Origin: Lunularia cruciata
Lineage: Eukaryota > Streptophyta > Marchantiopsida > Lunulariales > Lunulariaceae
Direction: 5' to 3'
NCBI GenBank assembly: GCA_948567375.1
Contig: OX419756.1
Coordinates: 48,994,333 to 49,058,332 of the forward strand
DNA length: 64,000 nt
In this document: piece after piece, positions 45,805 through 59,145 of the stretch
How the letters are laid out: each line of letters starts with the position of its first letter
How positions within the stretch are numbered: the stretch's first letter is position 1
Made by a program: the position numbers and the translations under genes
Notes under the pieces: generated by a model
Seen by the model: only the letters and a program-made list of their open reading frames with translations
What the model was told of the DNA's origin: nothing
The model's database searches: none

Positions 45805-48800
45805 TGAATGCTCTATCATATATTGCATGTACCTAAACCTATTGTCATTCTATCTTTGTATAAGATAGGAAGAGTTAAAGAAGAGATTGTGGAATAAGAA
45901 GAATATTAGAGCCTAATGCACTTTGGTATGAGGTAAAATTTATTTAATTTTTATAAATCCAAATAAAAGAGTAAAATATTATTTAATTATCAATTAAGGT
46001 AAAGCTTTTGAAAGTTATCAAATGACAATATAGAAACCATTGTAATCAATGTAGAATAAAAATAGGTCTTCAAGTCAAAGAAACATAAGTGTTTATTCCA
46101 TTTAAAGTTCAATTATTTGAATTAAAATGATCTGAAATTTTAAATAGAAGCAGTATGATTTAGGATTTATGAGTAAAATATAATTTAAAGTATTCCATTA
46201 TCTAAATTAAAATCTTATCATCATCAACTTAATTTTTTAATAGACTATATATATTTATTACATAAATAAAATGATAGAATTAAATGATTTTGTCTTTTCA
46301 AGATAAAACATTGTGATAATTTTTGAAATAATATCCAAATTCTTAAGATTTTGTATCTTTATTTGAGTCAATTTAGTATAAACATAATATTAAAACAGTT
46401 GATGAGGAATATTTCTTAATAACTTTGACCAGAGTATAAAAATCAGATTGAATTGCTGAACTTCTAGTTTGGAGTCGGCTAGTGATACATCATTTTGATA
46501 TTGCTATTGATGTTATGCGTATCAAATAGCTAACCTTCAATTGGAATGATATGATTTCTTTAAGATAATTTTATTTAGATTTCTCCATAATGTGATATTA
46601 AAGTTGAAAATATTCTATAATAATTTAACTAAATCTGTAATTGTAACATGCCATTGATAGCACGTTTTGTAGTACGTTAAAAGGGAGAATAAAAAATTGC
46701 CATCCTTAGTGAGGGTTTATTAGGATTTATCTATTTTCAAAGGATGTCTTCTAGCAAGTTTGATAATAAGAGCAAAAAATCACTTCCACCAAATACTGAT
46801 TAATAAAATAGTGTCTACCCTATTTCTTACTATAATAAAGTACATGAACTTAATTACTCTTAAAATTAAATGTTAGAATATGGTAATTCATCTCTTTAAA
46901 AGTATAGTTACCAAGAAGACTATAAGAAGATTACAAATATAAGATATGAGAAGATTCATGCATTCTATCAAAGTACTTAAAACACTATCAGAACTGAATT
47001 CTTTTATTAAAATGCATACATGTTTAAATTTCATATAATAACTTAACAAGAATTAGGAAAGGTTACAAATTTCATGTATAAGAAGATTCATGCATGTTTT
47101 CAAGTACCATATACACTATTAAAACTTAGTTTTATTTGTTAATAAACGATCTACATGTTCAATATTAAATAATAACCTGAGTGGATCTATTAGACTATGA
47201 TGAGTTATGAACTACTTCACAACTCAAAGGAGTAGACGAAGGAGTAGACATTCCTATCGAATGAAAAGATACATAAGCAATAACATGGGAGATTAACAAC
47301 CAAAGTGATTTTAGATTTCTAGGAGTGCTTTTGCCTTGTAAACTAAACTAAGAATTTATTTAGAAATGTAGTCAAATAGAAAAAATTAAAAAAAGAGAAA
47401 AAAGACGATTGATTTATAATGAGTAATTCATTTTGTTTGACGTTCTTACCTGATTATCAAGGTAAATGAAGGATGAAATATATTCATGTGCACCTCTTTT
47501 TTGCTTGGTAGATGTGTTTTGTATTTGTTGCTAGATGTATATTTCTGCTCAAATGAAACATGATTTTATAAGTTGAGCACTTTCCTAATTCTTGACTATT
47601 GAGATACACAATTGATTAACGGAATTTTGAAAAATTGTGAATAATGTAGCTTTCAAAAAGTTAGTTAGAACGACGAGGAAACATTACCACATTCAGTCAA
47701 TCGAAGACCGAAAGAACTCTTCTTAGAATCATCTTATGTAAATTTACGGAGATTGTAAATGGATCCCCTTCACTCGTCCCACATAAGAGTATTACAAATC
47801 AAGAAATGAGTGCACAAAGAGCCCTTAGAGCTCAGCGACTCCGTTTCCTCCTATGCACTTCAGTAAGAGTTGCCCAATATGATCCAAAATGCAGAAAATT
47901 ATGAAGTCCAAACTCCAACAAGTAAAGGAAAGAAACTTACTGCCGTTTGTTAATGGGATCCATATGAAATGGAATTGAACTTCTTGGATTCTTTTAATCC
48001 AAGTTCAAATTGCTTTGATTTAGGGTTTCAATTATCATTGTACGGGTACTCATAAAGATTCCATAGACCTTTTCATGGATAGATTGTAAATTTTTTTATG
48101 AGTGGTATGTGGGGTGTAATTTTCTCTATTTCATTTTATGCGATGAGGCCCCAGAGCCATGATGCCCCCCAAGATGACTTGTAAGTTTTCCCATCCTTTT
48201 ACAAGGAAGTATCTAGAAACACTAATTAGTAAAGGAAAAATGAATCTCAAACATAGACATACATTTCATTTTGGCACTCTAAACAGTCCCTTGGATTCCT
48301 CTCCACATGCTATAGATACTCAATAGCAGATTTAACTCCTTGCGTTCATATATTAGAATTTCTCACGTTTAATGGAGGAGTAATTGAGGATGATGGGTAG
48401 ACAGATGAGTAGAGTGGAATACCACCTGAATTTTAATGGAAGAAGAAATTAAGTATGATGGGTGGATAAATGATTGGATTTTAGAGTAGAATGGACAAGA
48501 AGGCAATGATATTGAGTATCTTTTATTGAATTGGTGGGAGTTTGTTATGCATGATAGATTTTTGCAAGTAAGAGTCTATAAATCTCATAAGAATGAATTG
48601 TGTATAAATTTTATATGGATTTTAATCCAATTTCCTTAGACAATTGGCATGGATGCATATTGTTCCTTTCATACATAAGTGGATCTTAGAAAAGATCATC
48701 TTGTGTTTAGAAGAGCATCTTAAGAAGTAACCTCTACAAAAGTCAAACTCCAATGTGGATCCAACTTGCATTAACACTAGATAGATTTGGACACAATGGA

Positions 48801-49299
48801 AATGGAATATGTTTAGCAATGGAGGTGAATCTTTGGGATCCACAATGCATTTAAAAAATAGAATCATCACAATCTTTACCCAATCTTGGAAAGGAAGTGG
48901 AGTTACACACAAACATGGGGGAGAGTGCAAGGATTTCATTTTTTCTTCACTTAGAAAGGATTTCTTGGGTATATAAGATTATTATATGGATTAATTTTTG
49001 CTTTAATCTAGAGATGAGCAACAAGAGGAGATTATTTCAATATGAAGGACTTATATGCAAAGGATATTTGACCTTAAGTACAATTGCAAAGAACTTCCTT
49101 TGCTCCTAATTGCTCTAAGGAGGATTTCAATCCTTTTCTTGTAATCTGCAATTTCTAATACTAGTGTGTCATAAGACTTAGTGAACTTCCTATATGTGTA
49201 ATCTCTAAGCTTTAGGGGCAGGTGATCAATTTTTTGGTCTTAAAACATCTTTGCACTTAAGGTTTGAGCTTGCAACTTCAATTTTGCCAACTTGGTCTT
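44100..49299. other. AT-rich gene-free DNA
   Basis: No coding or element structure I can assign over about 5.2 kb. It contains TA-rich tracts (45543-45556) and an (AAT)n tract at 45774-45804. Open frames such as 48622-48939 (minus) have no recognisable motif. Probably old decayed repeats. Confidence 0.5.
45774..45804. repeat. (AAT)n microsatellite
   Basis: About ten uninterrupted AAT/ATA trinucleotides. Confidence 0.95.
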
Positions 49300-49660
49300 T
49301 GTCATACTTTTCTCCATTGCTTCTTTGGCAAGGGACACTAACTGGTCCTAAATTCCTCCATTTTCTTGGCCATCTTGATCATCATTTCCTTAGGAGTGTT
49401 GTATGATTCTTGTAGTTTGGCTATGACATCTTTCCTGATCTTGGCTCAGATTGTTGCATATTCATCTTACTCCTTCTATAGATCTGCTTGCAAGGTCTCC
49501 AATTTTAGTTTGGTTTCTTTTTGGTACTCCTTAATCATCATTTTCAAGGTTGTATGCTTATTCTACTTTGTCTACACCTCCTACTTAAGTCAAAGGACCT
49601 TTGTGACCTTGTCATGCAACTCACTGTCTAGCCACTTCTAGCACATATTGGTTATGTGGT
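49300..49660 (-). pseudogene. Decayed coiled-coil-type reading frame
   Basis: The minus strand reads as charged, Lys/Glu-rich heptad-like sequence with several stops (pieces such as KMMIKEYQKETKLKLETLQ and AKIRKDVIAKLQESYN). It ends about 100 bp outside the 5' LTR of element D. Unassigned; could be an ORF of another repeat. Confidence 0.3.
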
Positions 49661-49764
49661 ACCTACATATTTTCAAAATTAAAATTTTCTGATCAAATCA
49701 TTCTTTTTTGCAAAGATGTGGCCAAATAATTTGTTGTTTAGGAAGGAAAATTCCTTAGTGAGGG

Positions 49765-50165
49765 TGCCATTTGTAGCATTCACAATAAGAAAAAGACTGA
49801 ATGGAAGGAGTACAAAGATGAAGGCATTTGGAGGGAAGGATGCTGAGTAAGATAGGGCCAAAGGATGGTTGTAAGCAAAGAACACAAGTCTAAATGCCTT
49901 TGAGTCTAAATGCACTTTCACTCAAAGTCCTTTGTACCCAAAGCCAATTTTTTTTTTGGAATGTGCTACCACCTTGACAAAGAATTGCCACTAATGACCT
50001 TTAACATTCAAGGAGACTATTTTTATTTGGTGAAGGCTTTGGGATGTATAACAGTGACTATTTATGGAGTGTTTTGTGGAGAAGAACGACTCACCAAGGA
50101 CATGATATATGTAGGAAAGGACAACTAGCTATCCACCAAAGGCTTTGCATGTGCATTGGACAAGT
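49765..50165 (+). repeat. 5' LTR segment of element D
   Basis: Aligns with 58351-58739 with many substitutions and small gaps, indicating an old insertion. The 3' limit is not resolved because the downstream LTR is cut by element E. Confidence 0.55.
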
Positions 50166-50940
50166 ACACACCAACCTCTTAACCACCAAATGGCTCAAGA
50201 ATGACCATAGAACTTGGCTGTAAAACCAAGTGCTCACTAACCAGTTCAAGTTTCCATAGAAGGAATTTTGTCTTCAAAGTCAATTGATTCAAATTCCCTC
50301 AGTCTTAGTAGACATTAGCAATATTCCTAGTTGTTGAAGTGGTATAGCCCTTAGAATCATCTTATCCTTTTCACTTGCCTTTATCTATACCTGATTAGCA
50401 ACATGGTCTTCTATCCTAAAAATTAGAAGAAGGTCCTTGAAGCTATTCTTTGGGCATTAGTAGTCAACAAATGAGCCATCTATTGTAGGACCAAAGTCAT
50501 CTAGAGCAAGCATTTGGGATTCTTATTTTTAAATTGGGAATTGAGTGACTTTACCATCATCCATAAGATGAAGAGGAAGAAGGAGAAGAATTTGGAGAAC
50601 TTGCAAGGAAACCCATTTAATTGGACAAAAGAATATCGGAGGATGATATTCAATATGGATGTAGAACCCACAAGAACAATGACACTAGACACTAAGTTGT
50701 CTGATTGGGAGTTGACCAATGAGATTAAGATGACCTTCAATGAACAATGAGTGGAGATTTTACAGCTACAAAGATCCAGCTTGGATGGCAATTGTAGAGG
50801 CAATTATGAAATGATTTAAGCCAAAGCAAATGACTTACTTGAATAATAACCAAGCAGAGCATGAATGAGAAGCAAAGGTGTAGCAAGAGGCTGCATCTCA
50901 TACCAAAGAACCTCATGGTTTGAATCAAGACGTGGGTGCC

Positions 50941-51647
50941 TGTAATACTCCGAGGACAAGAGAAGAGAGAAAACACAGATTGCACACTCAAAACATTCGA
51001 TGCTCCAAGGGAGCACCTTCTCTTTATTATATAGACAAAGAGGATCTCCTCCAAGGAAGCTCCACCATAGGATTAGGGACACAGATAGGTGACATGTCAG
51101 CAAGCTCCACCCTTGGATTACTTACTTGGATGGGTGACCTATTTGGTCTAGGCCCTATCTGGTTGGTCAAACAAGCTTTGACCGGAGGGAATCTTTTAGG
51201 GAATCTTCTTGTAGGAATCTCAGAATCACGTGAGTAAGGTACCATTGGAAAGCTCTTGACGAGACAAAGCAAGGGGGAATCAGCACATTTTTGAGGTCTA
51301 ATTCATCTGTTTGGGCCTCCGAAATTGCCTTCAAAGATTTCAGGCATATTTCGGTTCCTACTCTATTAGTAGAAGTCCCCTTTTGGTGATACCTCTTTCT
51401 GATATGTTTAGTCCATCATGTGTTACATCCTTCCAGATGTTACCAAACCAATTCTCACCTTTAAATCATATGTCTAGCTATTGGTTCTAAGGTTCTCAAG
51501 TCTATTTCTGTTTTTGCTCTATTAGTAGAAGTACTCTTTTGGTGATACTTCTATCTGATATATTTTGACCATCATGTATAACATCATTCTAGAAGTTACC
51601 AAACCAAATTTCACATCTAGATCATATGGCTAACCCTTGGTATTACA
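50941..51647 (-). mobile_element. Solo LTR of the F family, inserted in element D
   Basis: The minus-strand sequence starts TGTAATACCAAGGGTTAGCC and ends CTCGGAGTATTACA (TG...CA, 707 bp). It matches the LTR of element F (62180-62783) over its length. Flanks GTGCC (50936-50940) and GTGCA (51648-51652) are a 5-bp target duplication with one mismatch. It carries an internal duplication (51361-51484 and 51517-51641, period 156). Confidence 0.8.
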
Positions 51648-52689
51648 GTGCACAAGAAAAAGAATAAGAGCATCCAAGTACATTCAAGAAGAAAAACTTT
51701 AGCCCAAAGTTTAGTATGAAGTTGAACCTTTGGCCCAAAGAAGAATGAGTAGTTGAAGTTGCAAATGAAGCCAAAGTCAGAGTGGAAAGTGAGGCTAAAG
51801 ATCCTTTACCAAAATTGTGGAACATAAGGGATGACACTACACTCTTTTGCAAGAAGTTCTTGCCAAGAGGTTAAATAGGAACTAATAATTGAACTGCAAC
51901 TAGTGATATTTCTCTTCAATCTTAGTTTAGTCATTTTGGATCATATTCTTGAGGAAACTACGTATTACTTACCATTATATCACTTTTTAGTCAACACTAG
52001 GTTGCCATAGACTTTAGGCATTGCTACTAGGGATACACTCTTCAAAGTGACTAGAAGTGAATTTAGGCAAGGCAATGAGTGCTATCAAGGGATCAAGTAC
52101 CAAGGAAAAATCAAAGCTCTTGTGATCTGAAAGACTTTAGGAGAGATCAGAAGTGCAAAGTTGAATGTAGCATAGCCAAGGAAAGGAAAATCAAGGATAA
52201 CTTAACCAACTTGAGAGAAAAATAGTAACATACACTAAATTAGCCCTTTGATGTTTGTCATTGCTAAAAGGTGAATTTGGACTCAACAACAGAACTAGAT
52301 AATTATTTCAAACTCCAACACATCCAATTACTTCTCTGGAGTCTATTGTGATAGAAGAAGATAATTTTCCAAGGAGAGGAGGAGCTTTTCAAAGGTAACT
52401 TTAAGAGGAGCACTTCAAGTGTCTTCCACACACATATTCCTCTGGCTCAAGTATCAAGGAGTATTTACTATTGATTCCACATGAATTCTAAAGAATTGGA
52501 ACTCAATGACAAAGTCACTTTGGTGGATCGCAATGAACTTTGTTGTTTGCATAACTACAAAGTCCTGACTAAGAGAAAGTCTGGTTCAGCACATGAAAAG
52601 AAGAAGGCTTCCTGGACCAACTATCTAATTCATATTTATTCTACTTCTCTCTCGTAAGCATAATCACTATTTATTTTCCTATTTTGATC

Positions 52690-53400
52690 CCAATGGCAAA
52701 CCGTTCTCATTTCATGCAACAAAGTTACCAAAAGTTCAAGGGGAAGGATGAGGTGGAGGATCTTAATACATTCATGAATTAATTTGAGGCAATCATGATG
52801 GCCAAGAAAGAGGATGTAGAAGTTGAAAGACTCTTAACACTTTTTAACCTATTGCAAAAGAAGGCCAAGAATTGGTATGCACATGTAAGTCAAAATCTTG
52901 CATATATGCAAGATTTTCCAATAGTCAAGAATCAATTCCTTGAGTGGATCCAAGAACTAGATTACAAGGAAAATGTGTTTGCTACGTGCAATAGTCTAGA
53001 GTGGCAAGGGAATAAGAAGTTCCATGATTACATTCCAAGGTTTGAAAACCTTTTGAGTTGAGTGCCTAAGCAAGGTGCCACCTTGGGATTCTCATATGCA
53101 CAAGTAGTAGCTTGGTTCCTAGGAGGACTCCTTGCAAAACTTTGTATCTTTGTCAAAGAATGTGACCATGACAAATTGAGCAAAGTGCCCAAGTTATGCA
53201 AAACTAAGCAAGTCAGCCAAGATAAATCCTTTAGGCAAGATACACCAAAGATGAAGTATGAAGAAGCCAAAGAAAAGATCAACCTAAGGGCTACCTTCTT
53301 TGTCTTTAGAGCCATTAGTGCAACATTATCTTTGGAATCATTATCATTTAAAGATGAGAGATGGAATGAAGGAAAGAAAGGCAAGGTACTTGCAAGCATA
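52690..53400 (+). pseudogene. gag region of element D
   Basis: Starts MANRSHFMQQSYQKFKGKDE (52694). Continues after a TAA with FEAIMMAKKEDVEVERLL and KKAKNWYAHVSQNLA, the gag core with its conserved Trp/Tyr region. Stops at 53059 and 53404. No zinc knuckle was recognised after it, although HCKALAHIVANCP-like pieces occur near 53890-53945. Confidence 0.6.
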
Positions 53401-54799
53401 AAGTAGATGTAAACCAAAAGACCCCTACTTAGTTGGGTACAAAGTTAGAAAAAGCCATCAAGGAGTTCTTTGGCTTCAAAGTGCAATTGGTTATGGCACA
53501 GGAAAGGCATTATCCCCTTCACACACTTGACCAAATATCTGGTGCACCACCTATAATAAGTTGGAACATGCTAACACTTAGTGTTTCTCTCTACCCATCC
53601 TTCTTCCTCAGTGCATAAGGTTGAGTGGAATCCTATGTAGAAGGAGCATGAGTACTATATGTAGAAGGAAGATCAAGTTTCTATAATGTAGGAAGTACCT
53701 TCCAACACAAATTTGATCTCTCCTATCACAATTCCCCAATACTTACCTAGGGAGTATGCTACCAAAAAGCCACAATAAAGTACTTTACCCTCAAGGAAAA
53801 CTACTACCCAAAATGCATAATAAAATTGTGGAGCTCCAAGACATTGGTCTTTACATAGCCTAGAGCTAAGAAAGTAGATATAATACACCCTATTGTGTGC
53901 CAATTGCAAGGCCCTGGCTCACATAGTGGCTAACTGTCCTTAGCCACATGCCCCAAAGCCACAAGTAAGGTTTGCACTAACTTTTCTTTCTACTAAAATG
54001 GATGTTGATGTCCATTATGTCACATTGGAGGAGTTAGGAAAGAGGATGTACCCATGGTAGAAGAGAATGGCTAGCTTGATTTAAGGGTCTACTAGGTAGG
54101 TACTAGCTCAAGCAAGAAGGAATCAAGTAACACGTCTTCTTTTGAGTCATCTAAATCCTTGAAGCCAAAAAGGAAGAGAGGTAATCTGCAAAAAGGCCTA
54201 TCCAAGAAGGATTTGACATTTTTGGCAAAGGTCAAACATAAGGAAAGCAAGAAAGAACCTCCAAGTGAAGTACACGCAACTCCAAATGGATGTTTTATCA
54301 TTTTGAGTTCAATTGTCCTAAGTGTGCAACCCAATAGTATGAACTCCAAATTTCTTTTTGAAATTTGGAAAGAAGTAGATAAACTTTTGTAGGAGGAGAT
54401 CAAAAAAACACATATTGATCTCAAAAAAAATATTTAGAAGTGGCCATTGGAGGTCACTATACTTTTGTGAGGATCAAATTTCACTTCAAAGGGAAGTGTG
54501 ACCAATGGTACAACTCCAAAATAGCTTTTTCTCAAAGGATGCTACCATGAAGAAGGCTCCACAAGAGAAAAAGCATCAAAAATCAAGTTCACTTTTTGGA
54601 ATTACCCAATATGATGTTATTGCAGAGTTAGCACCACAATGGATGTAACATTTATACAATTATAGGAGGACAACAAGTTGTACAAATGCCATTTGGCCTT
54701 GGTATGCAAAAGATGCAAAGAGGAAAGCAAGCTAAAATGCATGCCATCTAAAAAATTGAGCTAGAAAACTTAGGGTTCCTTGAAGTAGAAATAGAGATC

Positions 54800-57700
54800 A
54801 ATGGCTACATGATCCAACTGATTCCCATAAAATTTGGATCAAACATCAATGTCATGATAAATTAAACCACTCTTAAGTTAGGAAATACCACCTTTAAACT
54901 CACTCCACATATCCTACAATTGGTAGATCAAACTTGGAAAAGACCTAGGGGAATGTTGTCTTAAATTCTAACTACAACAAGAGGTATAGCCTTGTACAAC
55001 AACTGCATTATCCTCCATCTGGTAACCAAGACTAGTTATCTTATGTTGATAGTGAAACCTTGGCTATATGGATCCTGAGTAAGTATAGATTGGCATCATC
55101 ATAAGCTTTAATCTCCAATATAGAATCCACCAATTCTAACCTAGTTATACTATGTTGGAAGAAAATTATACACCTAAGAGAGACTTTATTGTGAGAAGGA
55201 AAGTACACCAAATGTATTTTGGACAACTCCAAAGGGTCTTTGGAGGAGGAGGATTGGTGAACTACTTGGAGTGCTACAAAGTAGAAGATGACGTCAAAAG
55301 AAGTGCCTTCTCTAAGGAAGGAGAAGAGAATGCAATACTATTTGGAATAATTCATGCAATTCATATGGATGTTTACATCATATGGATGATATTCATATGC
55401 ATAGTTACTATTCAGAGGTGATTGTAGCCAAAGGGAAGGTCTTGAAGATATCCAAGTATGTGTCTCAAGAGGAGCTCAAATAATATGTAGTAGTATTTTT
55501 GAATTTTCAAGATGTCTTTGCTTGGAAGATTGAGTAGATGCTTGGCATTTTGTGCCAATTTGGTAAGCACATGATTGATCTAGAAGAAGGTGCAATATCA
55601 ACAAGGCCACAACAATACCAACTTAACCCAAAGAATTTTTTGCTAGTGAAAGATGAGATAGAAAAGTACCTTGGAGTAGGCATCATCTTCCTTGCACTTA
55701 GTAGCAAATAGGCATCTTCCATTGCAATTGTGATCAAGAAGAAAATGATACTTATTGCTAGTGAAAGATGAGAAGAAAGGTACCTTTGAGCAAGTATCAT
55801 CTTCTTTGTACTGAGTAGCTAATGGGTGTCTTTGATTGCAATTGTGCCCCATAAGAAAATATTAAGATCTGATTTTGCCAAGACTTCAACAAGTTGGATG
55901 CAACTTTAAAGAAGGACCATCATCCCTTACCCTTCACAAATGCTATTTTAGATCAAATTTTAGGGCATGAATGCTATAGCTTTCTAGATGGGTTCTAAGG
56001 AAAACCAAGTCTTTATTTGGGAAGAAGATAGGGACAAGACTTCCTTCATTATTGTATTGGGAACTTATGCTTATAAGATAATGCCATTTGGTTTGTTTAA
56101 TGCACCTACAACATTTCAGCAGATGATGACCACCATCTTTAAAGATGACCAATGGAAGTCATGAAATTTTTTGTTGGTGATTTTTTTTTTGTAGCCAAAT
56201 GGAAGATCAACTTTCCTTTTTAAGGAAAATGTTTGGAAAATACCAATCTACAAGATTGTCTTTGCACTCAAAAGACGTGCTTCTTTGTGATGACCAAAGG
56301 CATTTTACAACAAGTCTTGGACAAAAAGTCTTAGAACAAGGTATAGAAGCAAATACATAAAAGGTGAAGGTGATCTAGGTACTTCAATACCTAAAGAACC
56401 TACAAGATCTTTGAGCCTTCGTAGGCTATGTGGGATATTACAAGAGGTTCATTGCCAATTATGAAATCCTTGGAGCTCCTCTCAGAAGCTATAGAAGAAA
56501 TCTAAGGACTAAATGAGGGCTAAGGAGCAAGAAGATACCTTCACAATACTGAAGAATAAAACTAGTAGGAGCAGTTGTGTTGCAGTATCCCAATTGAGAA
56601 AGCATACTTCATGTGATTTTAGATACCTCATCAACAACCATAAGAGTTGTACTCAATTAAAAGGATGATAGCAAAGAGGATTACCCATTCTATTTTTCTA
56701 CTAGGCAGCTATTAGATGCAGAGAAAAAGTATACCACCACAAAGAGGGAAGCACTCTAGATGGTATATGCTTCCAAGAAGTTTTGTCACTATTTGTTGGA
56801 ATATGAGTTCATATTCTATATAGATCATAATGCTTTACAACATTTAAAGAAGAAGGCAGATTTGGTGGGATAAATTTCAAGGTGGATAGTTCTCTTGCAT
56901 AAATTTATCTACATATTGTAGGTAAGGAGGAGAGTTCATCATGAGCATGCAGACTTTTTCTCTAGTCTTAAGACCAAAGATCAAGCCAAAGACTTGGATG
57001 ATGACTTCTTAGATGAGAAGCTATTCTAACTTTCAACAAAGAGAACTTATTACTCAAAGGAGTACAAATACCTTCAAATCTCACAATACCTTAAAGGTAT
57101 GGATCTAAAGTAACAAGCAGTTTTTTACCATAAGATGGGTCCATATCACCTTAACCGGAATCTTTTATTGAGGATAGGAGGAGACAAAGTCATTTGGTGT
57201 TATCTCAAATCATACAAGGTAGGAGTAGTGATATAGGCTTTGCATACAAAAGTAGTAAGAGGTGATTACACTCCAAAAAAATATAGTGAATAAGATCATA
57301 GCAATGGGTTATTGGTGGCCAACTATGTACAAGAATGTGCATGAATACATAAAAGGTATGACAAGTGCCAAAAAGCTGGGAGACCAAAACCAACCACATA
57401 GTAGCCCTTGGGGCCCATTTCACCCTTGTCCAAATTTTAAAAATATGGAATAGACTTCATAGGTCCAATACAACCTACTACAAAGATCACACAAAGGAGG
57501 TATATTTTGGTTTGTGTCATTATGCCATGAAGATGGTTGAGGCCAAAGCTACTCAAAGAGATGATGTTATCATAATAGTGGAGTTCTTGTTTCATAACAT
57601 CATCTCCCAATACAAATGATTCTTAAAACTGGCTAGTGATAGGGGAGTGCATTTCTTAAGCAACTTCATAGAGTCCCTCATGAAGTACTTCTAATTTAAG

Positions 57701-58250
57701 CATCCAAATACAACACCTTACAACCCAAAGATGAATGGTTAACATAAAAGGAAAATGGTCTCATGTAAGATCCTAAACAAGGTAAGTATCAATTATACAT
57801 GTGATTGAGATACAAAGTTGCCAATAGCCTTGTGGGCCTATCACACCACCAAGAATATCACCACAAAGCATACTCCTTACTTCTTAATGTATGGACTACA
57901 ATCCAATCTTGCCAATAGAATTGAAAGTGCAAACTTGGAAAATATTCTCCAAAGAACAAATGTCTCAAGAAGAGAGACAAAACCTTTGACTATAGTAGGT
58001 AACATTTCTCAAAGAAAAAAGAGATGAAATTACAATTGATTAAAGGAAAATCAAACTACAAAGGAAGGAACACCACAACAAGAAGATCAGTTGTATATAG
58101 GTAATCAAAGGAGAATTAGTTTTATTTTATGACAACCAATACAAACTCTTGGCAACGAAATTGGATCTTAGATGGATAGGACCATATTGAGTAGATTAGA
58201 TATATGATAATAGGTCCTTATATCTAGCTGATCTAGAAGGTAACATCTTT
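54800..58250 (+). pseudogene. protease to integrase region of element D, heavily mutated
   Basis: Pieces in order: FGSNINVM (protease, about 54840), KTSFIIVLGTYAYKIMPFGL and FNAPTTFQQMM (RT, about 56034-56125), YIDHNALQHLKKKADL (RNase H, about 56819-56866), YIKGMTSAKKLG (integrase zinc region, about 57346) and LPIALWAYHTTKNITTKHTP with YFLMYGLQSNLAN (integrase C-terminal core, 57818-57920). A 105-bp duplication (55641-55746 and 55756-55860) interrupts the RT start. Stops are frequent. Confidence 0.7.
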
Positions 58251-58749
58251 GCCACCTGAGTAAATGGTTGGTGTGTACAAAAATACTTCACTAAACTCCA
58301 ATTGAGAAGGTTGTCATTGTGTTTGTAGGATGCTCATATTTGGAGAGGAGTGTCATTTGTAGTGTATTGTAGTACAAAGATGTCCAAATCAAAGGAGCAT
58401 GAAGCCAAAAGCATTCAAACAGAAGGGTGTCAATTAGATGGATAGGCAAAAGGATGGTTGACATTGAAGAATATAGGTCTAAATGCCTTTGAGTTTGAGT
58501 GCCTTTGTACCCAAAGACCATACAAAATTTGAATCTGTTGTGACCTAGATGAAGAATTGCTATAAATGATAGTTAACATTCAAGAAGATTTTTTGCAATT
58601 GGTGAAGGCTTTGGATGTATGAGAGTGGCTATTTAAGGAATTTTATGCATGTGTAGAGAAGAACAACTCATCAGGGATATGATATGTGTGGGAAAGGAAA
58701 AATTGATGTCCATTGAAGGCTTTACATGTAGGGAGGACAAGTTCCCACC

Positions 58750-59145
58750 TATAATAATATGGAGTTAGCAAACAAGTTAGAATCTAAGCTAAACAAAGAA
58801 AATAGAAGTGGAACTAGCCTAAGGATTTGCTAAAAGCATAAAGAAAGCTTGCGGGTATAATATTCTTAAAGCACATAGGAAGCTCCTTGGTGAGAAGCTT
58901 TTGGGAACTTTCCAAGGAGAGTAACTTGTATGGCAAGCTGATGGCTAGCTTAGCTTGCACTCCAAGTAAAACAGCTCCTAGAAGAGACTTTCCTTGAAAG
59001 CTCCTTGGTAGTCTTGTACCCAAGTTACGTATAATACTCAAGCCAAGCTCAAGCTAGGCATTTAAAGTTTGCTTCACTTGAGAATCCCAATGTAATCTTC
59101 CACTCTGGTCTTCTATTCTCTTATTTCTTTCCTTGGTCTTTTACA
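58750..59145 (+). repeat. 5' LTR of element E
   Basis: Aligns end to end with the LTR of B (shared AGCTTGCACTCCAAG, TTGTACCCAAG-like and CTAGGCATTT blocks). The GAAGCTTC palindromes are mostly eroded here (GAGAAGCTTTTGG, GAAGCTCCTTGG). It begins inside the 3' LTR of element D. Confidence 0.8.

Larger units (their letters stand above)
49765..58749 (+). mobile_element. Decayed Ty3/Gypsy element D with both LTR starts
   Basis: 5' LTR-like segment from 49765 (TGCCATTTGTAG) to about 50165. The matching 3' segment runs from 58351 (TGTCATTTGTAG), after a polypurine tract GGAGAGGAG, to about 58739, where element E begins. Shared blocks include TCTAAATGCCTTTGAGT, CCTTTGTACCCAAAG, TGGTGAAGGCTTTG and GACATGATATATGTAGGAAAGG in diverged form. 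Gag lies near 52690-53400, protease remnant near 54830 (FGSNINVM), RT 55500-56450, RNase H 56680-56880 and integrase 57220-58000. It carries an F-family solo LTR at 50941-51647. Confidence 0.7.

Noticed and set aside
44100-49300. Hidden genes in the long AT-rich gap
   Set aside because: No frame shows domain motifs or convincing splice structure; decayed repeats are more likely.
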